64,000 bases of DNA, from NCBI GenBank assembly GCA_964439265.1, contig CAYTOA010000005.1:57337-121336 (forward strand), in the 5' to 3' direction. This document shows, piece after piece, positions 34,710-44,300 of this stretch. The notes beneath the pieces are model-generated. The model made no database searches. It saw only the letters and a list, made by a program, of their open reading frames with translations, and had not been told where the DNA came from. A program made the position numbers and the translations under genes. Position 1 is the stretch's first letter. Each line of letters starts with the position of its first letter. Source of the stretch: JAGVPT01 sp964439265. GTDB taxonomy: Bacteria > Bacteroidota > Ignavibacteria > UBA10030 > UBA8401.

Positions 34710-35005
34710 ACTTCTTTTCCGCGCTGCTCAATTATTTTTCCTCAAATGGGTTTCTACTACACCCATATGTCTCCAGTCCATCCATCTGAATACTGCATTT
34801 CTTTCTGTTAGTAGTTTCTACACCGGGGTTATTGCCACCAGCGGGGGACGCTGGCGTATTGAGCGGCTATTGAGGCGGCAGCGTGTTGCATTCGCAGCAA
34901 AAAAACTTTACGTTTGCCATGTAAATAGGTCTTCAGGGCTCGATTGGTGAGTTGGAAAAAACGCCGGAACACAGTCGAGCGTAAATTCTCCTGCAAAGGG
35001 TTAAC
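34710..35005 (+). other. Intergenic region between flagellar block and TPR gene
   Basis: This 296-base gap closes the flagellar cluster. A small hairpin, CCAGCG (34838-34843) with CGCTGG (34849-34854), has a 5-base loop but no T-run. No convincing promoter or terminator could be identified, and no small gene is supported. Confidence 0.5.
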
Positions 35006-38000
35006 ATGAATTCTCACAGATCATTACTCATAATGTTGTTCGTCGCCGTCGGCTCGCAGGTGGCGAATGCCACGGCGGCTTCCGACACACTCATCGAAGC
35101 GGCGTGGAGAGCCTGGCAAGTTCCCGATTATACGCTCGCCGAAAAGCAATTCCATTCGGCTATCGAGGCCGACCCGTCAGACCTGCGGGGCTATTCGGGC
35201 CTCGCTCTGCTTGACAACTCGAGGGAGAAATATCCAGAGTGCTGGGAGGCACTCAAGAATCTTCAGGCTCAGGGCGGCGACATCTATCCCTATCTCTTCT
35301 CCTTTTGGGAAACAGTTCGATTCAGACTAAGGAACGACTTCAAGAAAACAGGCCTTTTGAACTATCTTGATAAGCTCACTGACGCCGGAGATGAGCACGG
35401 ATTGATCCAGGCACAGGCAGCCGAAGCCCTTGAAGATTATTACCATGAGCGCCGCGAGCTTCGAACAGCGGACACGTACCGTCAGAAAATGAACGCGGTC
35501 AGCGATTGGCTCCTCATCGGGCCATTTGAGAATTTGTCTGCATCGGGATACGACAAGGTGTACCCTCCGGAGAGAGAGTTCGACAGTTCGGCAGCATATG
35601 AAGGGAAGGGAGGAGTACCCGCCTCGTGGTTCCCAATCGCTTCGCCGGTACCCAACACCTGGGTCGATTTCACGCGTCATTTTGGTTTTTCGCAATCCAT
35701 CTTTTACGCAAACACGTTTGTCTATTCGCCCACGAAAAGAAGCGTCTACCTTCGCGTCGGCACATCGGGATCGCTTCGTGCATTTCTGAACGACGAGCTG
35801 GTAGTGGAATACTTCGATGAAAACAACAACGACCTCGACACCTACATCGTTGCGACCCAATTGCAGCAAGGATGGAACCGCGTCCTTATCAAGTGCGGGT
35901 ATTCGGAAATTGACAAGTGCAATTTCCTGGTGCGCATCACCGATGAGCGCGGAAGATCAATTGAAGGACTTCGCGTTTCGACAGCCGTCCAGCAATACTC
36001 ACACAAACCATCGGCTCCAGTGACGATGGTGCAAAACCCGTTCGAACTGTTCTTTAAGAATCAGATCGAGCTTTTCCCCGGCCGGCCGGAAAATTACGCC
36101 CTCCTTGCGCAACTGTATCTTCGCGATGATAAGGTTCCCCAGGCCGAGCAAGTACTTCGCCCAGCATTGGATCGGTGGTCTCGATGTCCTTTGTTCTACA
36201 CGTTGATGATGGAAGCCTATCAGCGCGGGAAAAAGAATGATGAGATGGAGGAACTGGTGGTGAAACTGGCGCAGATTGACGACCAAATTCCCCAAGTGAT
36301 CAACCACCGGATTCAGGAGGCGTTGGGGAACGAAGAATTTCAAAAGACGGAAGACCTGCTCGCACAGCTGAAGAAGAACGGCTATAATCCTGAATACGTG
36401 TTCCAGATCGAAATGGGGCTTCTGGGGAAGCAGAAGGAAATTGATAAACTCGTTTCACTCGTTGCCGAAGCGCACGCGAAATATCCTTTGAATTGGGACT
36501 TCGCAAATTTCCAGGCGCTTATCGAATCGGAAATCCATCACGACCCGGAGAAAGCGGCAGAAGTTGTGCGCGATTATCTCACAGGGGTGTACGGCCTTCC
36601 CCAGCTTTCCGAAGAAGCGGGGTATTATCTTAAAGCCGGCAAGATGAGCAAATGGGAAGATGCGATGAAGGAAGCGCTCGAGTTATCTCCCACAACAACG
36701 GGATACGTTTATTCGATGGGATGTACGTATCAACTTGGCAAGGACTATTCGAAAGCTGAGGAAGCATTCCGCCAAGCTCTTGCCCTTTGTCCAAATAGTT
36801 CCGTCTACTGGGCGAAGCTTGCGGAAGTATACAAGGCGACAGGACGGGTCGAAGAAGCGAAGGCGGCATATCGTTCTGCATTGAAGTTCGACTCACGTAA
36901 CTTCGCCTCCCGCGAAGCCCTGCGCGAGCTCGAGGGAAAGGCGCCGATCTTTTCGGCATTTTCTTCGCTCAATATCGACAGCCTTGTTCATGCCGCACCG
37001 GATAAGAAGGAATACGAAAACGACGATGCGGTGATCCTGCTCGATGACACCAAGCGAGTGGTTTTCGAACACGGTGCGTCCATGGTGATGAGTGAAGTGT
37101 TGGTGAAGGAATTCAGCGCAAGAGGAATAGATGCATGGAAGCAATACAACATCAGTTACAACCAGTATAACGAGGGGTTGACCGTCGAGAAGGCTGTGAC
37201 CCTCAAAAAAGACGGAACAGAAGTGAAGGCAGACATCGACAACGGCGAGGTGGTCTTCAAATCTCTTGAGCCGAACGACTGCATATATGTTCGATGGAAA
37301 GTGAAGAACTATTACAGCGGAATGCTTGCCAAACATTTCTGGGATACGCATTTCTTCAACGGATTCTATCCCATTCGTCTAAGCACATACTCGCTGATGG
37401 TACCCAAGGATATCGGCTTCAGGCATCAAACGCAGTTCACGGCCGATTCGCCGTCCGTCCGGCAGATTGACGATGCGGTGATTTATCAATGGCAGGCAAG
37501 AAACGAGCCCTCTATCCGCTATGAAAAGGGAATGCCGGTCCTCCGCGACGTTGGAAAAATTTTGCGTGTGTCAAGCATCCCATCATGGGAATACATCGCC
37601 AGCTGGTATTCAGACCTTGCACGAACCAAGACGCGGGTGACGTCCGAGATAAAGGAGAAGGTGGCAAGCCTGTTAGATGGAAAGAAAGAGGCAACGGATG
37701 AAGAGAAGGTAAAGATCATTTATGACTTCATAACTGAAAACATTCGCTACAGCAGCGTCTCGTTCAGACAATCCGCCTACATTCCTCAACGCGCGCGGGA
37801 CGTGTTGATACAGCGTTTGGGCGACTGCAAAGACGTAGCAACCCTTTGTATCTCAATGTTGAGCGAGGCCGGTATCAGGGCGCACTATGTTCTCGTCAAC
37901 ACATGGGACAATGGATTCGACGAGCATGTGCTGCCGGGGGTAGAGTTCAATCATTGTATCGTTGGGGTAGACTTGAAAAGCGGCATCAAACATATCGATC

Positions 38001-38761
38001 TGACCGCCTCATATTTTCCGATCGGGAGTATTCCTCCGGTTGTGAATGGAGCGTTCGCGCTTGCGATCGCCGACAGTACTCGATCGCCGATGCACCTGGA
38101 AATGGGACAGTTCCATCCGAACAACCTGAGCAGAGTGAGTACCGCAACACTTAACGAAGACAACAGCATGTTGTTTGTCTGCATCACTCGCCGTACCGGT
38201 GCTGCAGGCGCAGTGATGCGGTACCGCTATAAAGGAAAAAGCAAAGCGGAATGCATCAAAACCCTGACGGAGATCATCAGCAACGATTACCCCAACATCG
38301 AAGTAAAAGACATTACAGTCAAGGACATCGATCAGCTCGATTCAGTGATCGAGGACAGCCAGGAATTTCGGGTGCCGCAATTTATTTCCGAAGTCGGATC
38401 ATTCAAATTAATCCACATGCCGTGGACCGATAAGCTCTCTCTGTCCGAGGCCCTTTCGTATGAATCGCGTACGTACCCGTACATACTGGGGGGAGTCACG
38501 GATACGCTCGTGGAAAGTCTGAGCGTTGTTCTCCCGGCCGGATATACGGTTCAGGATGTTCCGAATTCCGTTTCTCTATCCGGTACCGTCGGGTCATACA
38601 AGGTCGAATACAAACTTTCAAAAGGCGAGTTGAAATGTACACGTACATTTGCCAACCGGAAGACAGTCGTAAGCCCGGACGACTATGTGGCGTACAAAAA
38701 ATTCTACAACGAGGCACTCAAAGAAGATGATCGCCAACTCCTTCTGCAGAAGACAAAATAG
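35006..38761 (+). CDS. Large exported TPR / DUF3857 / transglutaminase-like protein
   Basis: 1,251 residues with a Sec signal peptide (SLLIMLFVAVGSQVANATA). TPR-like repeats lie at about residues 30-90. A beta-sandwich-like segment follows at about 170-310 (DWLLIGPFENLSASGYDKVY, SVYLRVGTSGSLRAFLNDEL). More TPRs occupy about 355-650 (YSMGCTYQLGKDYSKAEEAF). A DUF3857-type domain spans about 690-870. The transglutaminase-like core has Cys in GDCKDVATLC near 940, His in FNHCIVGV near 983 and Asp in HIDLTAS near 997, an intact triad. Such proteins occur widely in Bacteroidota; the substrate is unknown. It stands alone between the flagellar and carbohydrate regions. Confidence 0.85.
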   Translation: MNSHRSLLIMLFVAVGSQVANATAASDTLIEAAWRAWQVPDYTLAEKQFHSAIEADPSDLRGYSGLALLDNSREKYPECWEALKNLQAQGGDIYPYLFSFWETVRFRLRNDFKKTGLLNYLDKLTDAGDEHGLIQAQAAEALEDYYHERRELRTADTYRQKMNAVSDWLLIGPFENLSASGYDKVYPPEREFDSSAAYEGKGGVPASWFPIASPVPNTWVDFTRHFGFSQSIFYANTFVYSPTKRSVYLRVGTSGSLRAFLNDELVVEYFDENNNDLDTYIVATQLQQGWNRVLIKCGYSEIDKCNFLVRITDERGRSIEGLRVSTAVQQYSHKPSAPVTMVQNPFELFFKNQIELFPGRPENYALLAQLYLRDDKVPQAEQVLRPALDRWSRCPLFYTLMMEAYQRGKKNDEMEELVVKLAQIDDQIPQVINHRIQEALGNEEFQKTEDLLAQLKKNGYNPEYVFQIEMGLLGKQKEIDKLVSLVAEAHAKYPLNWDFANFQALIESEIHHDPEKAAEVVRDYLTGVYGLPQLSEEAGYYLKAGKMSKWEDAMKEALELSPTTTGYVYSMGCTYQLGKDYSKAEEAFRQALALCPNSSVYWAKLAEVYKATGRVEEAKAAYRSALKFDSRNFASREALRELEGKAPIFSAFSSLNIDSLVHAAPDKKEYENDDAVILLDDTKRVVFEHGASMVMSEVLVKEFSARGIDAWKQYNISYNQYNEGLTVEKAVTLKKDGTEVKADIDNGEVVFKSLEPNDCIYVRWKVKNYYSGMLAKHFWDTHFFNGFYPIRLSTYSLMVPKDIGFRHQTQFTADSPSVRQIDDAVIYQWQARNEPSIRYEKGMPVLRDVGKILRVSSIPSWEYIASWYSDLARTKTRVTSEIKEKVASLLDGKKEATDEEKVKIIYDFITENIRYSSVSFRQSAYIPQRARDVLIQRLGDCKDVATLCISMLSEAGIRAHYVLVNTWDNGFDEHVLPGVEFNHCIVGVDLKSGIKHIDLTASYFPIGSIPPVVNGAFALAIADSTRSPMHLEMGQFHPNNLSRVSTATLNEDNSMLFVCITRRTGAAGAVMRYRYKGKSKAECIKTLTEIISNDYPNIEVKDITVKDIDQLDSVIEDSQEFRVPQFISEVGSFKLIHMPWTDKLSLSEALSYESRTYPYILGGVTDTLVESLSVVLPAGYTVQDVPNSVSLSGTVGSYKVEYKLSKGELKCTRTFANRKTVVSPDDYVAYKKFYNEALKEDDRQLLLQKTK

Positions 38762-38809
38762 AACTGGCGACGTATATCATTAATTTACAGATGTCTTCAA
38801 TAGACGCGT

Positions 38810-38838
38810 GGGGAGATGATGGCGATTCTCTCCCTTTT
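38810..38838 (+). terminator. Probable terminator after the TPR/transglutaminase gene
   Basis: GGGAGA (38811-38816) pairs with TCTCCC (38829-38834) around a 12-base loop, with one further G-T pair at the base, followed by TTTT. A second T-run (CTTTTTTT) lies 6 bases on. The hairpin is modest in strength and lies about 50 bases past the stop. Confidence 0.5.
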
Positions 38839-38981
38839 CCCAGCTTTTTTTAAGGCTCATTTGCAATAATTGAACTTTCTGGTATTCCGCGAATCTGATC
38901 CTCTTCGTGCACACCAACGGACAGTTGGAACTCCGGGGTGTCCAGGCCCAAATTCAAAGCTGCAGTAGTCCGTCCAACTAT

Positions 38982-39010
38982 TTGACATTTTCCTCCAAAA
39001 AGCCTATTAT
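38982..39010 (+). promoter_or_regulatory. Candidate promoter of the LacI-type regulator
   Basis: TTGACA (38982-38987), a 17-base spacer, then TATTAT (39005-39010) make a near-consensus sigma-70-style promoter. The inverted repeat at 39015-39038 lies right behind the -10 box. About 270 bases of apparently untranslated leader separate it from the regulator gene. In the rest of the 38762-39311 gap nothing else was recognised. Confidence 0.6.
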
Positions 39011-39014
39011 TCAA

Positions 39015-39038
39015 AAAATGTTAATCCATTAACATTTT
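39015..39038 (+). promoter_or_regulatory. Inverted repeat, candidate LacI-family operator
   Basis: AAAATGTTAA (39015-39024) and TTAACATTTT (39029-39038) are perfect inverted 10-base arms around TCCA. LacI-family operators often have TGTTA...TAACA arms, though usually with a central CG that is missing here. The location just downstream of the -10 box fits autorepression by the gene at 39312. Confidence 0.6.
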
Positions 39039-39311
39039 GCGCCGAAGTCAGGCAAAGTCTGCAGAATAGATCAATAAAAAAGTGGCCCTTGAACAGTATA
39101 TACAAGAAGGGCGAGCCACCGGCGAGTTGAACGATGTATTTTTATCCCTCACGCGGGAGCACGAGTTTTCTGGAGTCAAGCCCGCAAGGCGGATCCTCTC
39201 CAAACAGTCCATTCGCTTGTTCTCGATCCACACCCGAACACCGGCCTGCCGCGGTCAGATCCACGAGTCCACGATACTTTTGTTCATGATGATGAACGAC
39301 AAGAAAAATCT

Positions 39312-40310
39312 ATGCCAACTATCTACGACGTAGCCAGAAAAGCTCGAGTTTCGGTGATGACTGTTTCAAGGGTACTCAACAAACCCGAAAAGGTCAGCGC
39401 CAAGACCATTGAGAAGATTCATATGGTAATGGACGAGCTCCGTTACCAACCCAGCCATGTCGCGCGCTCGCTGGTCAAGAAGAAGACCAATATTATCGGC
39501 ATTATCATGCCCGATATAAAAAATACTTTCTTCAATGGATGGTTCCGTTCAGTTGAAGACTATGCGCGCCGATTCGGATATAATACGTTCTTGTGCAACA
39601 CGGACGAAGATTCGCACGAAGAGATGAAATTCGCGAGATCATTTCAGGCTCACCGCGTCGACGGAATTTTGATTGTTCCGCACACCGACGAATCTGTCCG
39701 CTATCTCATGAGAAGCGGTACGAATCTGGTGCTGGTCGACAGGATGTATGCGGACATAGAATGCGATTTTGTTGTGACCGATCACCGGGAAGGAGCGCTC
39801 CTCCTGGCGGAGTATCTTATCGGCCTTGGCCATAAGAAAATCGGTGTTTTAAAAGGTCCCGGATTTCTCTTTCCTGACACTGAACGCTTCGGGGGATTCA
39901 ACGATGCAATGGAAAAAAACGGAATCTTTCCTTCAGAGAAATTCATTCGCAATTGTGAATTCCGCGAGACGGAAGGCTATATTGCTGTGATGGAAATGCT
40001 TACTGACGGCGATCGTCCCACGGCACTCTTCTCATTTAACAGCCTTATGACGATCGGCGCTATCAAAGCCATCCGTGAGCTCAACCTCAAAATTCCCGAT
40101 GACATTTCCCTGGCCTGCTATGATGAGATTCCGGGATACGATATCTTTGAGCCAAAAATCACTCATGTTCTGCAGCCGATAGAACTGCTGGGTCAAACGG
40201 CCGCACAGATTCTTATCGACAAGATAGAAGACAAAGCGAATCAGCAGGCTGTGAAAGTATTCCTGAAACCGGAACTGGTGATCGGCACTTCATGCAAAAG
40301 CCCCCGCTGA
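39312..40310 (+). CDS. LacI-family transcriptional regulator
   Basis: 332 residues, the usual length. The N-terminal helix-turn-helix and hinge are canonical: TIYDVARKARVSVMTVSRVL, then LRYQPSHVARSLVKKKTNII. The periplasmic-binding-protein-like effector domain has IIGIIMPDIKNTFFNGWF, LIGLGHKKIGVLKGPG and ISLACYDEIPGYDIFEPKIT. The effector is probably a sugar or sugar phosphate. The locus downstream (sugar-kinase remnants, TonB receptor, glycoside hydrolases) suggests it controls carbohydrate use. The ATG at 39312 has a weak ribosome site. Confidence 0.93.
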   Translation: MPTIYDVARKARVSVMTVSRVLNKPEKVSAKTIEKIHMVMDELRYQPSHVARSLVKKKTNIIGIIMPDIKNTFFNGWFRSVEDYARRFGYNTFLCNTDEDSHEEMKFARSFQAHRVDGILIVPHTDESVRYLMRSGTNLVLVDRMYADIECDFVVTDHREGALLLAEYLIGLGHKKIGVLKGPGFLFPDTERFGGFNDAMEKNGIFPSEKFIRNCEFRETEGYIAVMEMLTDGDRPTALFSFNSLMTIGAIKAIRELNLKIPDDISLACYDEIPGYDIFEPKITHVLQPIELLGQTAAQILIDKIEDKANQQAVKVFLKPELVIGTSCKSPR

Positions 40311-40347
40311 GTTCTATATTAGACAGCAGTTCGAAGGAGATATACCC

Positions 40348-40497
40348 TTGATACAACCGTTGGACTCGTTGAAAAAAGACATCGTTGAATTCGGAAGGCG
40401 AGTGTTTGAGAATGGATACGTCGCTGCCAATGACGGGAACATCAGCGCGCGGCATCGATCAAGATACTGTAAGGGGACGACGATATTATTTCTATAG
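40348..40497 (+). pseudogene. Class II aldolase remnant (rhamnulose/fuculose-phosphate aldolase type)
   Basis: A TTG at 40348, 7 bases after GAAGGAGA, opens a 49-codon frame reading IQPLDSLKKDIVEFGRRVFE, then NGYVAANDGNISARH. This matches the N-terminus of class II aldolase/adducin-domain enzymes (GRRLYERGLVAGTDGNIS type). The similarity stops after about 40 residues and the frame ends at TAG 40495, while family proteins have 200 or more residues. The rest of the gene is gone, and a rhamnulokinase fragment follows in another frame. It is a deletion remnant that kept its ribosome site. Confidence 0.72.
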
Positions 40498-40703
40498 GCA
40501 TCGACGCCTGGGGAGTTGATTTCGGGTTTGTCCATGCGAGCGACCGCCGTTTGGAAAGACCTTTCTCCTACTGATACTCGCGCACGAACGGGATTATGGA
40601 ACACGCCTTCGAGCGAATTCCCAGAGATGAAATGTTTTTTAGAACCGGGATGCAGCCGACGCAAATCAATAATAGAAAACCTGATTCATGGTTTGAGCGA
40701 TGA
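40476..40703 (+). pseudogene. rhaB: Rhamnulokinase (rhaB) remnant
   Basis: Translation from 40476 gives IISIGIDAWGVDFGFVHASD, RRLERPFSY, an in-frame TGA at 40572, then YSRTNGIMEHAFERIPRDEM and FFRTGMQPTQIN before a stop at 40701. This matches the rhamnulokinase stretch SIGIDTWGVDFxLLD...YRDxRTxGMxExAFExxxxxxIFxxTGIQ. The fragment is only about 75 of roughly 480 residues, lacks both ends and has an internal stop. With the adjacent aldolase piece it indicates a lost L-rhamnose or similar deoxysugar pathway. Confidence 0.78.
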
Positions 40704-40852
40704 GCGTTGATAGGAATGATGCTCGCAAGTTGTTGACGTAGAGTGTGAGCTTTCAAAAGAGGCAAGTATAGAGTTAATAATTTGAGGCATAAAGCTGACG
40801 GGAATTGTGGTTTTTAATGCATGAATTTTATTCTCTCTCTGGATGTGAGCGC

Positions 40853-40881
40853 TTGACATTAGTTGCAAATATATTTAGATT
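40853..40881 (+). promoter_or_regulatory. Candidate promoter of the TonB receptor operon
   Basis: TTGACA (40853-40858), 17-base spacer, TAGATT (40876-40881). The arrangement copies that of the regulator promoter at 38982: perfect -35, 17-base spacing and an inverted repeat starting about 5 bases behind the -10. The transcript would carry a leader of roughly 500 bases before the gene at 41386. Confidence 0.55.
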
Positions 40882-40886
40882 CAGCC

Positions 40887-40920
40887 GATGTTATCGCTAA
40901 CATAAGCGAGCGATAACATC
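40887..40920 (+). promoter_or_regulatory. Operator-like inverted repeat before the TonB receptor
   Basis: GATGTTATCGCT (40887-40898) and AGCGATAACATC (40909-40920) are perfect inverted 12-base arms with a 10-base loop. Nested inside, TGTTATCGCTAACA (40889-40902) is itself a LacI-type operator shape with central CG and 5-base arms TGTTA/TAACA. A repressor bound here would block the promoter at 40853. As RNA it could also fold as a hairpin. Confidence 0.62.
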
Positions 40921-41385
40921 CTGCGGTTCATTGAAATAAGAGGGAGTGTTGCTGTTGGGTATTGCGTTGAAGGTATGAGATCCTGCCGAGAATAATAGGC
41001 GAGCGAATGCTTGGGGTAGAGACAGCCTCCATGAATTTCCACTGAAAGAAACTTTTCGATACCACACTCCTCATTGCGGACTTTTCTCCCGATGGAAATC
41101 TCATTTGCAGAGAAAAGGTGATTGACTCCGTTCGTTGACCATCCTCTTGAGAGGGGATTTCTGACTTGAAGGAAACGAGAAAACGCAAACCCCAGTTGAA
41201 CAACCATAAAGAACATTGACCCTGCGTCGCTGAATTCGTGATTTGCGTTGATGCAAATTCGCGGATAGCAGGTTCCTCGACAGTCGCATCTAAATCCCGC
41301 ATATCGATTTCACATATCGAAGCTGTTCTTCGGATTTGATTGATCTTCATCAGTACGGCAATCTAATTTTAAGGAGTAACCAGGC
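40921..41385 (+). other. Long leader region before the TonB receptor, no gene recognised
   Basis: These 465 bases separate the operator from the receptor start. I recognise no protein family in any frame; a 140-codon minus-strand frame (40928-41350) looks non-coding. Only the ribosome site AAGGAG near 41371 is clear. It may be an untranslated leader or further decayed sequence. Confidence 0.5.
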
Positions 41386-44300
41386 ATGAGACAACTTAGT
41401 AAGTTGGCGGCGCTCATAGAGCTTCTGATAATCTCGTTCCCGTTCATTGTTCTTTCTGGAACGACAGGCAAGATTTCGGGCACTATCAGCGACATGGCCA
41501 CGAAGGAGCCGTTACCCGGCGCAAATATCATTGTCGTTGGGACTGCATTCGGTGCTGCAACCGATTTGGACGGTCATTACACAATACTGGAAGTTCCGCC
41601 GGGCTATTATAAAGTCCAAATCTCATTTATCGGTTACAGGAAAACGACGGTTGAAAACGTTCGTGTATACATCGACCAGACTGCGCATGTGGATGCACCC
41701 CTGGAAGCGGAAGCCGTTCAAGCAAACGAGGTAATTGTCATGGCTGAAAGGCACTTGATACGACCGGACGTTGCAACGAGTACGGTTTCGGTTTCTGCCG
41801 ATCAGGCCCAACAACTGCCGGCAGTCAATGTGATAAGCGCCTTGGGGCTGCAGGCTGGTGTTCAAGGCGGATGGGGCGGGCCTCTTGGCGGAGCTTCTGC
41901 ACCGACGTATTATGGGCAAAATTATCAGACAGGCAGCGTTCAAGTCGGGGGCGGCTTAAGTATTCGCGGCGGGGGCGGCGATCAAATTCTTTTCAACGTG
42001 GACGGCGCAACATTGAGGGATCCCAGAAACAATGAACCAGAAACGCGATTGGCCATGAGCGACGTGAAGGAAGTTTCTGTCGAGCGGGGTGGATTCAATG
42101 CAGAGTACGGCCAAGTAAGATCGGGCATTGTTAACGTCGTTACCCGTGAGGGGAATACGGTAAATTATGCAGGAAGATTCCAGTTACGACTCGCTCCTCC
42201 GCAGCCGAAATACTGGCTCGCTCCGGGCGCTTACGATCTGAACAATCCAATGTCATACGCCTTACGACCTTTCTTTGACCCGGCGGTCTGCTGGACGGGT
42301 ACAACAAACGGCAACTGGGATGATTTCACTCGGCATGAGTATCCGAGTTTCCAGGGTTGGGACAAAGTTTCTCAACAATTAAATGCGAATGGATATAATT
42401 TGACTCCGGCTGGAGCCCAAAGAGCTTTCGAATATGAAATAAGAAAAAAAGAAATCAACAGCCAGCCCGATTACGATATCGATGCGGGGTTTGGAGGTCC
42501 GGTGCCTTTTGTAAGCTCGTCTCTCGGCAACCTTCGATTCTACGCATCATACCGGAGCGATAAATCAATGCTTGTCTTCCCGTTGTCAAGACCTGATTAC
42601 CGGGATTACGATGGCACCTTCCAGCTCAATTCAGACATTACGCCGACAATAAAGTTACAGCTGAATGCACTCTACGGCGAAACATTTACTGAAAGACAGA
42701 ACTGGGATGGCCTGGGAGGATATTTCTACCCTCAATCGGCAGCCGACGTCGCCAATGTTGCGAGCTCGATCGGAAGTCCGGTGGACCTCATCACATTGTG
42801 GTCGGATTATATTTTCTCGCTTACCGATATCTGGCACCGCAATCTTTCTGCAAAACTGACTCAAACGTTGAATGCGAATTCTTACTATGAAGTATTGGTG
42901 CAGAACTACACGGTAAATTATAATACAGGACCGGGTGCGCTGAGAGATACTTCAGCCAATAAGGTGGAAGTCGTCCCTGGTTTCTATGAGGATTCCAATC
43001 CATTTGGTTACTGGCCCTATAATGACGTCGGCGTGCTCGTGGACGGGAGTTCATTTATTGCCAAGGCGCGTGATCATAGTATCGTCACGACGACCACCGT
43101 TAAAGGCGATGTTACCAGCCAAGTGAATTTTGAGAACCTGGTCAAAGCCGGGGTAGAATTCGATTACAACGACCTTAATTTTGACTACGGAATAATCAAT
43201 ACGCAGGAAGGGCCGAATGTGTATTCGTCCCATACGCTTATGCATGTTTTCCCTTATCGGGGAGATGCATATCTCCAGGATAAATTAGAAACGAAAGAGT
43301 TCACGATGAACGTGGGGCTGCGCCTCGACCTCAGCGATGCAAATTTTCACTGGTGGGACATCAATCCGTTTGACAATTCGTTTTTCCAAAACTACGACAC
43401 CACGAAACAATTTCCAACAACGCCCGCAAAGATGCAGGTAGATTTGAGCCCGCGTCTCGGCATCTCTCACCCCATTTCAGAAAACGCGAAACTTTTCTTC
43501 AATTACGGTTGGTTCAGAGAACTGCCGCAGTATGAAACGACTTTCCGCGTCGGAAGGAATCAGCTTAATGTGATGCAGAGCTATGGCAACCCGAATCTTA
43601 CTCTTGCCAAAACTGTTTCGTATGAGTTAGGAGTCGATTTCTCTCTTTCGGATGATTATTTGCTCCAGGCGGCTGGATATTACAACGACGTCACCGCCCA
43701 GCAAGATGTCGTCAACTACATATCGACAACGGGAATAAATTATTACGAAACCAGTGCCAACAACTATGCCGACAATAAAGGGTTTGAGCTGACGCTGCGA
43801 AAGGCCACCGGAGACTGGGTAAAGGGATTCATCAATTACACATATCAGGTTAACACATCAGGCCATTTCAACGCTTCCAATGTTTTTAATAACGTGGGGC
43901 AGCAAACAATCTTCAATGCAACGACCGAAAACCTCTATCAAAATCGGCCGATCCCGGCGCCCTTCGCGAGGGCAAATCTCAATTTCTTTACTCCGGCCGA
44001 TTTCGGTCCAAAACTGATTGGAGATCAGGTGTTCGGCAATATCATGTTGAACACCGTTCTTGATTGGCAGGCGGGATACTGGACGACATACAATCCCAAT
44101 AACATTCTCAATATCGGATACAATGTGAAGGCCGTCGATTACTTTAATGCATATCTCAGACTGCAAAAGACGGTCAATATTGGACGGGCGAGTTTCTCGC
44201 TCTTCATGGATATCAACAACGTCTTCAATACGCTGAGGCTGTGGGATACCAACGATCAGAATTACCTCGCGTCACTCCATCTTCCTCAGAGTATAGCATA

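Noticed and set aside
34838..34854. Hairpin after the REC/HD-GYP gene as a terminator
   Set aside because: The 6-bp stem has no T-run behind it and lies 129 bases past the stop.
39082..39333. An 83-codon plus-strand frame upstream of the LacI gene
   Set aside because: The start is a GTG without a ribosome site, the frame overlaps the regulator start, and no family is recognised.
40928..41350. A 140-codon minus-strand frame in the leader of the TonB receptor
   Set aside because: No recognisable motif and no convincing ribosome site, and it would run against the promoter and operator found on the plus strand.
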